A DNA stretch of 54,075 nt from contig JAFSCE010000009.1 in assembly GCA_017436915.1 (NCBI GenBank), positions 1 to 54,075 of the forward strand. Direction: 5' to 3'. Below are positions 8,411 through 16,595 of this stretch, in pieces. The notes beneath the pieces were generated by a model. The model saw only the letters and a list, made by a program, of their open reading frames with translations, did no database searches and had not been told where the DNA came from. Source of the DNA: Clostridia bacterium. Lineage in GTDB: Bacteria; Bacillota; Clostridia; Oscillospirales; Acutalibacteraceae. Each line of letters opens with the position of its first letter. Position 1 is the stretch's first letter. The translations under genes were made by a program, and so were the position numbers.

Positions 8411-9038
8411 TGTCTGTTTCCTCCATCCACCGGCGCATGGCGCGACGGATATCCTCACCGGCAAACCCATAGCGCGCCATCGCGGCGGCAATACGATCTG
8501 CTTCGTGTTGTTCTCTCGGAACAGTATAGTGCTTTTTCAGCAAAAATTCAAGTGCCAGATCCTCGTCCGCCGTTTCCAGCACCGCCACCGCCTCCTCTGC
8601 AAGTGTGCGGGCGATGCCTTTTTCGATGAGTTTTTGCACGATGCGCCGCCGCGGATACAGTTTTTCGCAGCTATACCGTTCCGCCAACCGTTCGGCGTAC
8701 GCGGCATCGTTCACGTACCCAAGTTCTTCCATGCGTGCCGCCGTTTGCTGCGCTAATTCCTTGTTTTCCGGCACATAGCGACCTTTCTCGCGGCACAGTT
8801 TTTGCTCCAGTTCGCGGCGGGATAAATCGCGTTTAGACAGCAAATACACCGCCCTGCTTTGCGCACGGCGGTGATCGGATACCTGAAGCAACTCTTCAAG
8901 TTGGCTATCTGACAGGGAGGAATCTACCGAATAGACAGATTCCTCCCACGTTTTTTTATCAATCAAAAACTCCTCACCCGTATCGGTTAACAATTTCACA
9001 CGACTCTGACGGGCGGGACGTACACCGACGATGATCAT
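8403..9038 (-). CDS. recX: Regulatory protein RecX
   Basis: Binds RecA filaments and limits or modulates RecA activity. The 211-residue protein has the repeated three-helix modules of the family, beginning about residue 58 ([24 protein letters not shown]) and continuing through [18 protein letters not shown]. Its ATG overlaps the recA stop as ATGA, which ties its translation to recA. Expression should follow the SOS control seen upstream of recA. Confidence 0.93.
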   Translation of the reverse strand: MIIVGVRPARQSRVKLLTDTGEEFLIDKKTWEESVYSVDSSLSDSQLEELLQVSDHRRAQSRAVYLLSKRDLSRRELEQKLCREKGRYVPENKELAQQTAARMEELGYVNDAAYAERLAERYSCEKLYPRRRIVQKLIEKGIARTLAEEAVAVLETADEDLALEFLLKKHYTVPREQHEADRIAAAMARYGFAGEDIRRAMRRWMEETDNE

Positions 9039-10183
9039 TCGTCGTCCACCGAAATATCAATGGCAGAACGTGCGGTGCTCGTCGTGTACTGTGCCGCGGC
9101 ACCGATCGGGATCTCTACCGGAGAGGCAGCAGGCATCGGCTCAGACACCTCGTCGGCATCGCCGCTGTTGATCGCGTCCATCACCTTTTGCTCAATTTCG
9201 GCACTAAGCGCCGGATTTGCAAGCAACAGATCTTTGATGTTATCGCGGCCCTGACCCAAACGCTCCTCTTTATACGAGAACCACGAGCCGGATTTTTGGA
9301 TGATCTCCAATTTGATCGCCAGATCTAAAAGCTCTCCCATACGTGAAATGCCCTTGCCGTACAGCACGTCAAACTCCGCCTCTTTGAACGGCGGGGCAAC
9401 TTTGTTTTTCACCACGCGCACGCGGGTATGCGAGCCGATCGGCTCACCGCCTGCTTTGAGCGTTTCGGTGCGGCGCACATCGAGACGTACCGATGCGTAA
9501 TATTTCAGCGCGTTACCGCCGGCAGTGACCTCGGGGTTACCGTACATCACGCCGACTTTCATGCGCAACTGGTTAATAAAGATGGCCACGCAACCCGCCT
9601 TGCCCACTGCCGCCGCGAGCTTACGCATCGCCTGCGACATGAGGCGCGCCTGCAGACCGACGTGGGCGTCGCCCATCTCGCCCTCAATTTCTTGACGCGG
9701 TACCAGCGCTGCCACCGAGTCAATAACCACCATATCGATAGCGCCCGAACGGATGAGTGCTTCCGCGATTTCCAGCGCTTGCTCACCGGTATCCGGTTGA
9801 GAGACCAGCAAGGAATCCACGTCCACACCAAGCGCTTTGGCATACACGGGATCCAATGCGTGCTCTACGTCGATATACGCCGCTTCGCCGCCCTGCTTTT
9901 GCGCCTGCGCCACCGCATGCAACGCGAGCGTTGTTTTACCGGATGCCTCCGGCCCATAGATCTCCACAATACGGCCGCGCGGCAAACCGCCCACACCAAG
10001 TGCCAAATCCAGCGTTAGTGAGCCGGTGGGGATGACCTCCACGTTCATATTGGCATTTTCGCCGAGTCGCATAACAGCGCCCTTGCCGTATGCCTTTTCA
10101 ATCTGCGACAACGCCGCTTCCAACGCTTTCTGTTTGTTGACTGCCGGTGCGGCAGACGCCGCCTTTTTCTTGATGTCAGCCAT
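9035..10183 (-). CDS. recA: Recombinase RecA
   Basis: DNA-dependent ATPase for homologous recombination and coprotease in the SOS response. The 382-residue protein carries Walker [10 protein letters not shown] (77-85), Walker [15 protein letters not shown], and the conserved [15 protein letters not shown] loop. The start at MADIKKK (10183) has GAGGAAAC in front; earlier in-frame codons lie in the promoter. The C-terminus is acidic, ending SVDDE, as usual. It has its own promoter and a near-ideal LexA site upstream. recX follows, overlapping by 4 bases. Confidence 0.98.
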   Translation of the reverse strand: MADIKKKAASAAPAVNKQKALEAALSQIEKAYGKGAVMRLGENANMNVEVIPTGSLTLDLALGVGGLPRGRIVEIYGPEASGKTTLALHAVAQAQKQGGEAAYIDVEHALDPVYAKALGVDVDSLLVSQPDTGEQALEIAEALIRSGAIDMVVIDSVAALVPRQEIEGEMGDAHVGLQARLMSQAMRKLAAAVGKAGCVAIFINQLRMKVGVMYGNPEVTAGGNALKYYASVRLDVRRTETLKAGGEPIGSHTRVRVVKNKVAPPFKEAEFDVLYGKGISRMGELLDLAIKLEIIQKSGSWFSYKEERLGQGRDNIKDLLLANPALSAEIEQKVMDAINSGDADEVSEPMPAASPVEIPIGAAAQYTTSTARSAIDISVDDE

Positions 10184-10229
10184 GTTCGTTTCCTCACTTC
10201 TCCCCGCGCGGTACGCGGTCATTGTCCTC

Positions 10230-10258
10230 ATTATACCGCATCCGTTTTTAAAAATCAA
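10230..10258 (-). promoter_or_regulatory. Predicted sigma-A promoter of recA
   Basis: On the reverse strand TTGATT (10253-10258) and TATAAT (10230-10235) are exactly 17 bases apart, 46 bases before the recA ATG. Confidence 0.8.
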
Positions 10259-10266
10259 GAGAAAAA

Positions 10267-10280
10267 CGAACAAATGTTTC
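10267..10280. promoter_or_regulatory. LexA (DinR) SOS box upstream of recA
   Basis: CGAACAAATGTTTC matches the Bacillus SOS consensus CGAACRNRYGTTYC at every position. It lies 8 bases upstream of the recA -35 hexamer. By family knowledge LexA should repress recA-recX here until DNA damage. Confidence 0.85.
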
Positions 10281-10301
10281 ATTTTTTTACATTTTTTCTT
10301 T

Positions 10302-10961
10302 TTATCCAATTAGTTGTTCGCGCAATTGCCGCAGGATAGCGCGTTCGCGCCGCGATACTTGTACCTGTGTCATACCGAGCTTTTCTGCCGTCACCTGCTG
10401 TGTCTGCCGTTTAAAATACCGATATTCGATGAGCGAACGGTCAGGCGGCGGCAGTTCCGTCAGCAGCTGCCGCAAAGCAAGACGGTCGGTGATGTGTTCC
10501 TCCGGCGAATCGACCGGAATATCCACCTCGTCGCCGTCGTTTTCCTCGCCGCTTCGTGTTAACGACAGTGCAGGAAGCAAGACGCCCAGTGCCTCCGCCA
10601 CCTGCTCGCGTTCAATGCCAAGCGTTTCTGAAAGTTCGGTCACGCTCGGCTCCCTGCCTTCACGCAGACAAAATGCATCTCGCTCACGCGAAACGCGCAT
10701 CGCGAGTTCCTTGAGTGTTCGGCTGACCTTGACCGTGCCGCCATCACGAAATAAGCGGCGGATCTCGCCTAAGATCACCGGAACGGCGTAGGTGGAAAAT
10801 TTAAGCCCGCGACTTTCATCAAACCCATCCACCGCTTTAACAAGTCCCATACTGCCCGCCTGATACAGATCGTCATATTCAATGCCTCGCCCGATAAAAC
10901 GGCGGGCGCAGGTATGTACTAATCCTATATTACTGCAGATCTTTTCTTCGCGCTCGCTCAC
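10302..10961 (-). CDS. sigF: RNA polymerase sporulation sigma factor SigF
   Basis: Forespore sigma factor. The 219-residue protein has region 2 ([38 protein letters not shown]), region 3, and region 4 with the helix-turn-helix [18 protein letters not shown]. The call of SigF over SigG or SigB rests on the two genes directly upstream, which encode an anti-sigma factor and an anti-anti-sigma factor in the spoIIA order. The ATG overlaps the spoIIAB stop as ATGA. No hairpin follows, and recA begins 118 bases downstream. Confidence 0.94.
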   Translation of the reverse strand: MSEREEKICSNIGLVHTCARRFIGRGIEYDDLYQAGSMGLVKAVDGFDESRGLKFSTYAVPVILGEIRRLFRDGGTVKVSRTLKELAMRVSRERDAFCLREGREPSVTELSETLGIEREQVAEALGVLLPALSLTRSGEENDGDEVDIPVDSPEEHITDRLALRQLLTELPPPDRSLIEYRYFKRQTQQVTAEKLGMTQVQVSRRERAILRQLREQLIG

Positions 10962-11410
10962 GCTAAGGTCGCCTGCCGTTCTTTAACCGCAATGTATTTT
11001 TCCATCGTCACCACCGTTCCGCGCCCCGCCTTGGAGGATACCCGCAGTCGATCGGTAAAGCTTTCCATTACCGAAAAGCCGAGTCCCGAACGGTCGTCAC
11101 CGCCTGTGGTGAACAGCGGTTCCATTGCTTGCTCGACGTCGGCAATGCCGCAGCCGCGATCTCGAATTTTAATCACCACGCGCCCGTCGGCAAACAACCG
11201 CATCTGAATGGTGATCGTGCCGATGGTATCCCGATACGCGTGGACAATGCAATTGGTCACTGCCTCCGATACCGCCGTTCGCAGATCTGCCAGCTCATCC
11301 ACCGCGGGATCCAACTGCGACAAAAAGGATGCCACTGCCGAACGCGCGAATCCTTCGTTTGCGGAGCGGCTGGGAAATGTTAATTTCATTTCGTTCATTG
11401 CTTTTTTCAT
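10958..11410 (-). CDS. spoIIAB: Anti-sigma F factor SpoIIAB
   Basis: Serine kinase of the GHKL type that holds sigma F inactive and phosphorylates SpoIIAA. The 150-residue protein shows the N box SEAVTNCIVHAYR, the G1 motif IRDRGCGIADVEQAMEPLF, and the G2 region DRSGLGFSVMESFTD. The start at 11410 overlaps the spoIIAA stop as ATGA; in-frame ATGs at 11398 and 11389 are alternatives. It is the middle gene of the spoIIA operon. Confidence 0.95.
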   Translation of the reverse strand: MKKAMNEMKLTFPSRSANEGFARSAVASFLSQLDPAVDELADLRTAVSEAVTNCIVHAYRDTIGTITIQMRLFADGRVVIKIRDRGCGIADVEQAMEPLFTTGGDDRSGLGFSVMESFTDRLRVSSKAGRGTVVTMEKYIAVKERQATLA

Positions 11411-11754
11411 TTCTTATACGCCTCTTTCTTCGTGTCTTTGTGTGTCTTTTCCTCCCAAACAGGTAACCGTTCCAGACCTGCCAGTCGCATCACCCGCAGC
11501 AGCCGTTCGGATGCTCCCACAACCAGCAGTCGACCGCCGCGCGATTGCATCAATCGATACCGTCCCATGACAAGTCCGATCCCCGAACTGTCCATAAATC
11601 CGACACCCGAAAAATCAAGCCGTAATACGCTAGCGGAAGATGCCCCCACCGCCGCGTCGATCTGCTCACGCATCACGCGTGCCGTGTGATGATCGAGTTC
11701 CCCCGACAGCCACGCCGTGATCTCATTTGCCACCTGCTCTGTTCGTACCACCAT
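11407..11754 (-). CDS. spoIIAA: Anti-sigma F factor antagonist SpoIIAA
   Basis: STAS-domain protein that frees sigma F from SpoIIAB when dephosphorylated. The 115-residue length and the motif DFSGVGFMDSSGIGLVMGRY fit; the phosphorylated serine is in MDSSG (Ser56/57). The start at 11754 follows an excellent AAGGAGGACGAG site. The C-terminal tail is unusually charged (EEKTHKDTKKEAYKK). A -10-like TATACT lies about 30 bases before the ribosome-binding site, but I cannot see a convincing sigma H promoter, the usual one for this operon in Bacillus. Confidence 0.93.
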   Translation of the reverse strand: MVVRTEQVANEITAWLSGELDHHTARVMREQIDAAVGASSASVLRLDFSGVGFMDSSGIGLVMGRYRLMQSRGGRLLVVGASERLLRVMRLAGLERLPVWEEKTHKDTKKEAYKK

Positions 11755-11863
11755 TTTACTCGTCCTCCTTATTACGTTTTTAGTATAGGGGCTTGTCCGG
11801 GAATTTTTGCGGGAATCCCGCCGTCCAAAACACATATATTTTGTCGGTTTTAGCGCGTTTTTT

Positions 11864-11910
11864 GCCCAAAATATGGGATTTTTCAAAAAATTGAACACAA
11901 TATCTTGTGT
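11864..11910. promoter_or_regulatory. NrdR box pair upstream of nrdG (second box strong, first weak)
   Basis: ACACAATATCTTGTGT (11895-11910) fits the NrdR consensus acaCwATATaTwGtgt with one mismatch. A weaker copy, core CAAAATATGG at 11867, lies 31 bases upstream, which matches the usual three-turn spacing of NrdR box pairs. The strong box ends 7 bases before the nrdG -35. Confidence 0.8.
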
Positions 11911-11917
11911 TTTCTTG

Positions 11918-11946
11918 TTGACAAGCCGTGGCAGATATAGTATGAT
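11918..11946 (+). promoter_or_regulatory. Predicted sigma-A promoter of nrdG
   Basis: TTGACA (11918-11923) and TATGAT (11941-11946) are separated by 17 bases, 35 bases before the nrdG ATG. Confidence 0.85.
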
Positions 11947-11981
11947 GTGAAGGCACGCGAAAAACAAGGGAGGGCAGACGA

Positions 11982-12686
11982 ATGGTAATTGCAGGACTTC
12001 AAAAAATGACCCTTTTGGATTATCCCGGAAAGGTCGCTTGTACGGTCTTTTTGCAGGGCTGTAACTTCCGCTGTCCGTTCTGCCACAACCGTGATTTGTT
12101 AGATGCCGCTCCCGAAACATTCAGCGTTGAAGAGCTGCTGGCTTTTTTGAAAAAGCGGCAAGGGCTTTTGGACGCGGTGTGCATCAGCGGCGGTGAGCCG
12201 ACGCTGCAGCCGGATTTGGAAGCACTGATCCGTGAAATTAAAGCCCTCGGCTATGCCGTTAAATTGGACACCAACGGTAGTCACCCTTCGGTACTCAAAC
12301 GGTTGGCAAACAGCGGCTTGCTCGATTACGTCGCAATGGACGTAAAAAACAGCCCCGCAGAGTATGGCAACACCACTGGGCTCCCCTCCGTAAATCTTGA
12401 GGCCGTGGAAGAAAGTCTTTCGTTTTTGCTGAATGACACGGTGGACTACGAGCTGCGCACGACAGTAGCCGACGAGCTGCACAGCGAGCAATCGTTTACC
12501 GAGTTAGGACAATGGTTACGCCAGTTGTCTAAAAACAAAGCCAAACGTTTCTTTTTGCAAGCATACGTTGACCGCGACAGCGTCTTATGCGAGGGTTTAC
12601 ACGCACCCTCCGACGAAAAGCTTGCCGCTTTGCGGGAAATTCTTGCCCCCTACGTGTTGGAAATTTCCATTCGCGGACGGTCATAA
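11982..12686 (+). CDS. nrdG: Anaerobic ribonucleoside-triphosphate reductase activating protein
   Basis: Radical SAM activase that installs the glycyl radical on NrdD. The 234-residue protein has the cluster motif CNFRCPFC (Cys27, Cys31, Cys34) after the typical start LQKMTLLDYPGKVACTVF, then ISGGEPTLQPDLE. The length and YPGK opening match the longer NrdG2-type activases. A GGGAGG ribosome-binding site precedes the ATG. It sits just upstream of nrdD, and both genes have their own promoters and NrdR boxes. Confidence 0.95.
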   Translation: MVIAGLQKMTLLDYPGKVACTVFLQGCNFRCPFCHNRDLLDAAPETFSVEELLAFLKKRQGLLDAVCISGGEPTLQPDLEALIREIKALGYAVKLDTNGSHPSVLKRLANSGLLDYVAMDVKNSPAEYGNTTGLPSVNLEAVEESLSFLLNDTVDYELRTTVADELHSEQSFTELGQWLRQLSKNKAKRFFLQAYVDRDSVLCEGLHAPSDEKLAALREILAPYVLEISIRGRS

Positions 12687-12734
12687 CCACAACATCTTGT
12701 GTTTTTGAAAAAATATTACAACAATATATTGACA
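12687..12734. promoter_or_regulatory. Tandem NrdR boxes controlling nrdD
   Basis: Box 1 is CCACAACATCTTGTGT (12687-12702). Box 2 has a perfect core CAATATATTG (12722-12731). The cores are 32 bases apart, about three helical turns. Box 2 overlaps the -35 hexamer of the nrdD promoter, a layout that explains repression by NrdR when dATP is plentiful. Confidence 0.88.
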
Positions 12735-12757
12735 TTTATCAAGAACTGTGATATAGT
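12729..12757 (+). promoter_or_regulatory. Predicted sigma-A promoter of nrdD
   Basis: TTGACA (12729-12734) and TATAGT (12752-12757) are separated by 17 bases. The 78-base leader that follows shows no structure I can identify. Confidence 0.85.
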
Positions 12758-12835
12758 GTAAACACTCGCCCTCTATGGGCCGGTTTATAATGGTTTATAT
12801 TAATAAAAAGATTACATAAAGAGGAGGATTTGAGT

Positions 12836-15208
12836 ATGTACCAGGTAGTAAAACGCGACGGCGGAACCGTGGAATTTGATATTTCCAAGATCAGCGCCGC
12901 CATGACCAAAGCGTTCGACGCTTTGGAGAAAAACTATCACCCCACTGTTATCAACATGCTGGCACTGCAGGTAACCTCGGCTTTTGAGCCCAAGATCAAA
13001 GACGGTGTCATTTCGGTTGAGGAAATTCAGGACTGTGTCGAACAAGTACTGTCCGAGGCAGGTTATTCGGACGTAGCAAAGGCCTACATCCTGTACCGCA
13101 AACAGCGCGAGAAGATCCGTAACGTCAACTCGGCATTGCTCAACTATAAAGATTTGGTGGATAACTATCTGCAGATCAACGACTGGCGCGTGAAGGAAAA
13201 CTCCACCGTTACCTATTCGGTCGGCGGTTTGATCCTGTCCAACTCCGGCGCCATCACCGCCAACTACTGGCTGTCCGAGATCTACGACGATGAGATCGCG
13301 GAAGCACACCGCAGCGCGGCTCTGCACCTGCACGATCTCTCCATGCTCACCGGTTACTGCGCCGGTTGGAGTTTAAAACAACTCATTCAGGAAGGTCTCG
13401 GCGGCGTACCCGGTAAGATCACATCTGCACCCGCAAGTCACTTGTCGACCCTCTGCAATCAGATGGTCAACTTCCTCGGCATCATGCAGAACGAGTGGGC
13501 AGGCGCGCAGGCGTTCTCCTCCTTTGATACCTACTTGGCTCCGTTCGTTAAGGTGGACAACCTGACGCAAAAGGAAGTCAAACAGTGCATCCAATCTTTC
13601 GTATACGGCGTCAATACCCCGTCTCGTTGGGGTACGCAAGCCCCGTTCTCCAACATCACCCTCGACTGGACCGTTCCGGCAGACTTAAAGGATCTGCCCG
13701 CGATCGTCGGCGGCAAGGAGATGGACTTCACCTACGGCGACTGCAAGAAAGAAATGGATATGGTCAACAAGGCGTTCATCGAGATCATGATCGAGGGCGA
13801 CGCCAACGGCCGCGGCTTCCAGTATCCGATCCCGACGTATTCCATCACCCGCGACTTCGACTGGAGCGAGACCGAGAACAACAAGCTGTTGTTTGAAATG
13901 ACCGCGAAATACGGTACCCCCTATTTCTCCAACTACATCAACTCCGATATGGAGCCGTCCGACGTGCGCAGTATGTGCTGCCGTCTGCGTTTGGATCTGC
14001 GCGAACTGCGCAAGAAATCCGGCGGTTTCTTCGGTTCCGGCGAATCCACCGGTTCCATCGGTGTTGTTACCATCAACCTCCCCCGCATCGCGTATCTCGC
14101 GACGGACGAGGCAGACTTCTACGCTCGCTTGGATAAGCTGATGGACATCGCTGCCCGTTCGCTCAAGACCAAACGTACCGTCATCACCAAGTTGATGGAG
14201 AACGGTCTGTATCCCTACACCAAGCGTTACCTCGGCACGTTCGCCAACCACTTCTCCACCATCGGTCTGATCGGTATGAACGAAGTGGGCTTGAACGCGA
14301 AATGGCTCCGTGCGGACCTGACCAATACCAAGGTACAGGATTTCGCTAAAGAGGTTCTGGATCACATGCGTGAGCGTCTGTCCGATTATCAGGAAGCGTA
14401 CGGCGACCTATACAACCTGGAAGCTACTCCCGCCGAGTCCACCACCTATCGCTTTGCGAAGCACGACAAGGCAAAGTATCCGGACATCATCACCGCTAAC
14501 GAGAACGGTACGCCGTACTACACCAACTCCTCTCACCTGCCGGTCGGTTACACCGAGGATATCTTCACGGCGCTTGAGATTCAGGATGAGTTGCAGACGC
14601 GCTATACCTCCGGTACGGTTTTCCACGCGTTCCTCGGCGAGAAATTGCCCGATTGGAAAGCAGCCGCCGATCTCGTTCGCAAGATCGCGGAAAACCACAA
14701 GCTGCCGTACTACACCATGTCCCCGACCTACTCGGTCTGTGCGGATCACGGTTACCTCGCAGGCGAGCTTTACAAATGCCCGCTGTGCGGCAAGGAAACG
14801 GAAGTCTACAGCCGTATCACCGGTTACTACCGTCCCGTTAAGAACTGGAACGACGGTAAATCGCAGGAGTACAAGGATCGTAAGGTGTACAACATTGAGA
14901 ACTCTGTTCTCCGTGAGAAAGCACCCGTCGAAGCTTGCGAATGTGCCGGTACCGCCGCTCCCGCTGTGGAAGCCGCCAACGCCAAGGTCATTCTGGTCGG
15001 TCGCGTGACCTGCCCCAACTGCAAAGTGGCAGAACAGCTGCTCCAGAAAGCAGGCGTCGCGTACGAGAAGAAGATCGCGGAGGAGAACGTTGATCTGTGC
15101 CGTCAGTACGGTATCAAGGGTGCTCCCACGCTGGTCATCACCGACGGCGAAAACTTCCAGACCTATTACAGCGTTCCCGAGATCAAAAAATATCTCGCTA
15201 CCCTGTAA
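12836..15208 (+). CDS. nrdD: Anaerobic (class III) ribonucleoside-triphosphate reductase with C-terminal glutaredoxin-like domain
   Basis: Reduces ribonucleoside triphosphates to deoxy forms using a glycyl radical. The 790-residue protein has an ATP-cone (about 1-90), the catalytic barrel with MCCRLRLD (Cys381/Cys382), a CxxH...CPLC zinc-site region, and the radical glycine in RITGYYRPV (Gly663). Most NrdD proteins end soon after this glycine. Here about 127 more residues follow, and the last 75 form a glutaredoxin/NrdH-like domain with CPNC (Cys726, Cys729) and a GAPTLVI cis-proline loop. This points to disulfide-based rather than formate-based reduction. The ATG at 12836 is set by GGAGG 8 bases upstream. 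Confidence 0.95.
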   Translation: MYQVVKRDGGTVEFDISKISAAMTKAFDALEKNYHPTVINMLALQVTSAFEPKIKDGVISVEEIQDCVEQVLSEAGYSDVAKAYILYRKQREKIRNVNSALLNYKDLVDNYLQINDWRVKENSTVTYSVGGLILSNSGAITANYWLSEIYDDEIAEAHRSAALHLHDLSMLTGYCAGWSLKQLIQEGLGGVPGKITSAPASHLSTLCNQMVNFLGIMQNEWAGAQAFSSFDTYLAPFVKVDNLTQKEVKQCIQSFVYGVNTPSRWGTQAPFSNITLDWTVPADLKDLPAIVGGKEMDFTYGDCKKEMDMVNKAFIEIMIEGDANGRGFQYPIPTYSITRDFDWSETENNKLLFEMTAKYGTPYFSNYINSDMEPSDVRSMCCRLRLDLRELRKKSGGFFGSGESTGSIGVVTINLPRIAYLATDEADFYARLDKLMDIAARSLKTKRTVITKLMENGLYPYTKRYLGTFANHFSTIGLIGMNEVGLNAKWLRADLTNTKVQDFAKEVLDHMRERLSDYQEAYGDLYNLEATPAESTTYRFAKHDKAKYPDIITANENGTPYYTNSSHLPVGYTEDIFTALEIQDELQTRYTSGTVFHAFLGEKLPDWKAAADLVRKIAENHKLPYYTMSPTYSVCADHGYLAGELYKCPLCGKETEVYSRITGYYRPVKNWNDGKSQEYKDRKVYNIENSVLREKAPVEACECAGTAAPAVEAANAKVILVGRVTCPNCKVAEQLLQKAGVAYEKKIAEENVDLCRQYGIKGAPTLVITDGENFQTYYSVPEIKKYLATL

Positions 15209-15219
15209 GTCACAACAAT

Positions 15220-15250
15220 AAAAGAGGTCGGGCGATGCCCGACCTCTTTT
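15220..15250 (+). terminator. Terminator-like hairpin between nrdD and the reductase gene
   Basis: AAAAGAGGTCGGGC and GCCCGACCTCTTTT pair perfectly over 14 bases around a GAT loop. The next start codon is only 20 bases further on, so the downstream gene depends on readthrough, or on a promoter I cannot see. Confidence 0.85.
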
Positions 15251-15270
15251 CACGAAGGATGTGCCAAACC

Positions 15271-16182
15271 ATGTATGATATTATCGTAGTGGGCGGCGGC
15301 CCCGCCGGCCTTACCGCCGCCATTTACGCACTGCGTGCGGGAAAAACCGTACTAGTGGTCGAAAAAGGCGGCTTCGGCGGCCAGATCGCGTTTTCCCCGA
15401 AAGTGGAGAACATTCCCGGCTTCGGGCAGATCGGCGGCAGTGAGTTTGCCGAAAAACTGACCGAGCAAGCGCTCGCGCTCGGTGCCGATGCCGAAATCGA
15501 GACCGTAACGGCCGTTACCAAAAACGGTGACGTGTTCACCGTCGCCACCGAGGACGGCAACACCTTTGAGGGTAAAGCCGTTATTTTGGCGGTAGGTGTG
15601 AAACACCGTATGCTGGGACTTGACGGTGAGGAAGATCTCATCGGCAACGGTATCTCGTTCTGTGCGGTGTGTGACGGTGCGTTCTACGCGGGGATGGATA
15701 CTGCGATGATCGGTGGCGGCAACTCGGCGTTGCAGGAAGCGCTGCTTCTCTCCGAGGTATGCCGCAAGGTTACCGTTGTACAGAACCTGCCGACCTTTAC
15801 CGGCGAAGCGAAACTCGCCGAGGCACTGATGGCAAAAGATAACGTAGAGGTGCTGTTCAGCACGCTCGTTACCGGCTATAAGCAAGATAACGGTGCGCTT
15901 ACCGGTCTTACGGTGCGCAGTGAAGAAACCGGCGAAGAAAAGACGATCGCCGTTGACGGTGCATTTTTGGCGGTTGGCCTGGTGCCCGAAAACGACGCGT
16001 TTGCCGAGCTTGCTAAACTGGACGAGCGCGGTTACTTTGCTGCCGACGAGCAGTGTGCGGGTGATGTAGACGGTGTGTTTGTCGCAGGCGATTGCCGCCG
16101 CAAACATATTCGCCAGGTCGTCACCGCCGCCTCCGACGGCGCCATCGCTGCCATGGCCGCCTGCCGGTATTTGGATAAATAA
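15271..16182 (+). CDS. Thioredoxin reductase-like flavoprotein
   Basis: A 303-residue FAD disulfide reductase of the low-molecular-weight thioredoxin reductase family. FAD motifs are VVGGGPAGLTAAIYA and the late VFVAGDC; the redox-active pair is CAVC (Cys131, Cys134). The second nucleotide domain keeps GGGNSA, but the arginine loop HRRxxxR that binds the 2'-phosphate of NADPH is replaced by QNLPTFT. NADPH is therefore an unlikely donor; NADH or ferredoxin are alternatives. Its position after the NrdD-glutaredoxin fusion suggests it reduces that domain. Start uncertain: ATG at 15271 chosen, 15259 also possible. Confidence 0.88.
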   Translation: MYDIIVVGGGPAGLTAAIYALRAGKTVLVVEKGGFGGQIAFSPKVENIPGFGQIGGSEFAEKLTEQALALGADAEIETVTAVTKNGDVFTVATEDGNTFEGKAVILAVGVKHRMLGLDGEEDLIGNGISFCAVCDGAFYAGMDTAMIGGGNSALQEALLLSEVCRKVTVVQNLPTFTGEAKLAEALMAKDNVEVLFSTLVTGYKQDNGALTGLTVRSEETGEEKTIAVDGAFLAVGLVPENDAFAELAKLDERGYFAADEQCAGDVDGVFVAGDCRRKHIRQVVTAASDGAIAAMAACRYLDK

Positions 16183-16195
16183 TTTTCATCTAACG

Positions 16196-16227
16196 AAGCG
16201 CCCTTTGCTTGTCAGCAAAGGGCGCTT
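16196..16227. terminator. Terminator after the thioredoxin reductase-like gene
   Basis: AAGCGCCCTTTGCT and AGCAAAGGGCGCTT pair perfectly around a 4-base loop, followed by TTA on the forward strand. It lies between convergent genes. Confidence 0.85.
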
Positions 16228-16234
16228 TTATATC

Positions 16235-16480
16235 TCAATAACAATTACTGCACGGCAAGAAGCCGTGTTCAATCGCTTCCGCAAGCGTGACTTTGCTTGG
16301 GCTTTTCATTCCGCTACAGTTCTCGTTTCGATGATAGCACTTCCCCGTGCGTGGTATCCATACCATTTCCGTATACGTTATATTTCCTACCGTATTTCGA
16401 GCGTCATCAACATTCACACTTACACAACTACTCAAAAGCACAACAACGCTCAGCAGGGTTACACATAACACCTTCTTCAT
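16235..16480 (-). CDS. Small putative lipoprotein with C-terminal Cys/His motif
   Basis: An 81-residue protein with a lipoprotein signal peptide, MKKVLCVTLLSVVVLLSSC, whose cysteine would be lipidated, so it should sit on the outer face of the membrane. The mature part ends with KCYHRNENCSGM and FLPCSNCY, a YHxxxxC...CxxC arrangement that looks like a small metal-binding site. The ATG at 16480 has a weak ribosome-binding site; a TTG at 16498 follows AGGGG at good spacing and may be the real start. It is divergent from an XRE regulator, with two palindromic operators between them. Confidence 0.68.
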   Translation of the reverse strand: MKKVLCVTLLSVVVLLSSCVSVNVDDARNTVGNITYTEMVWIPRTGKCYHRNENCSGMKSPSKVTLAEAIEHGFLPCSNCY

Positions 16481-16535
16481 TGCATCTGCTCTTTTCAAGA
16501 ACGTATCCCCTATCAAACCACTCACCTTTTGTTGC

Positions 16536-16574
16536 GTAACATATTGTTACATTTTTATTGTAACAAACAGTTAC
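16536..16574. promoter_or_regulatory. Two identical-type palindromic operators (GTAAC-N5-GTTAC)
   Basis: GTAACATATTGTTAC (16536-16550) and GTAACAAACAGTTAC (16560-16574) are 15-base palindromes with the same arms and different centres, starting 24 bases apart. They fill the space between the divergent lipoprotein and XRE genes and are the obvious candidate binding sites for that regulator. Confidence 0.72.
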
Positions 16575-16595
16575 AATAAAAGCAAGGTGATTTTT

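Noticed and set aside
11755..12120. N-terminal extension of SpoIIAA of about 120 residues
   Set aside because: The extended frame runs through the nrdG promoter, an NrdR box and the nrdG start. The ATG at 11754 has an ideal ribosome-binding site and gives the normal SpoIIAA length.
16347..16595. Longer XRE protein starting at 16347
   Set aside because: The added part runs through the divergent lipoprotein gene and both operators. The ATG at 16596 follows AAGGTGA and gives a standard single helix-turn-helix protein.
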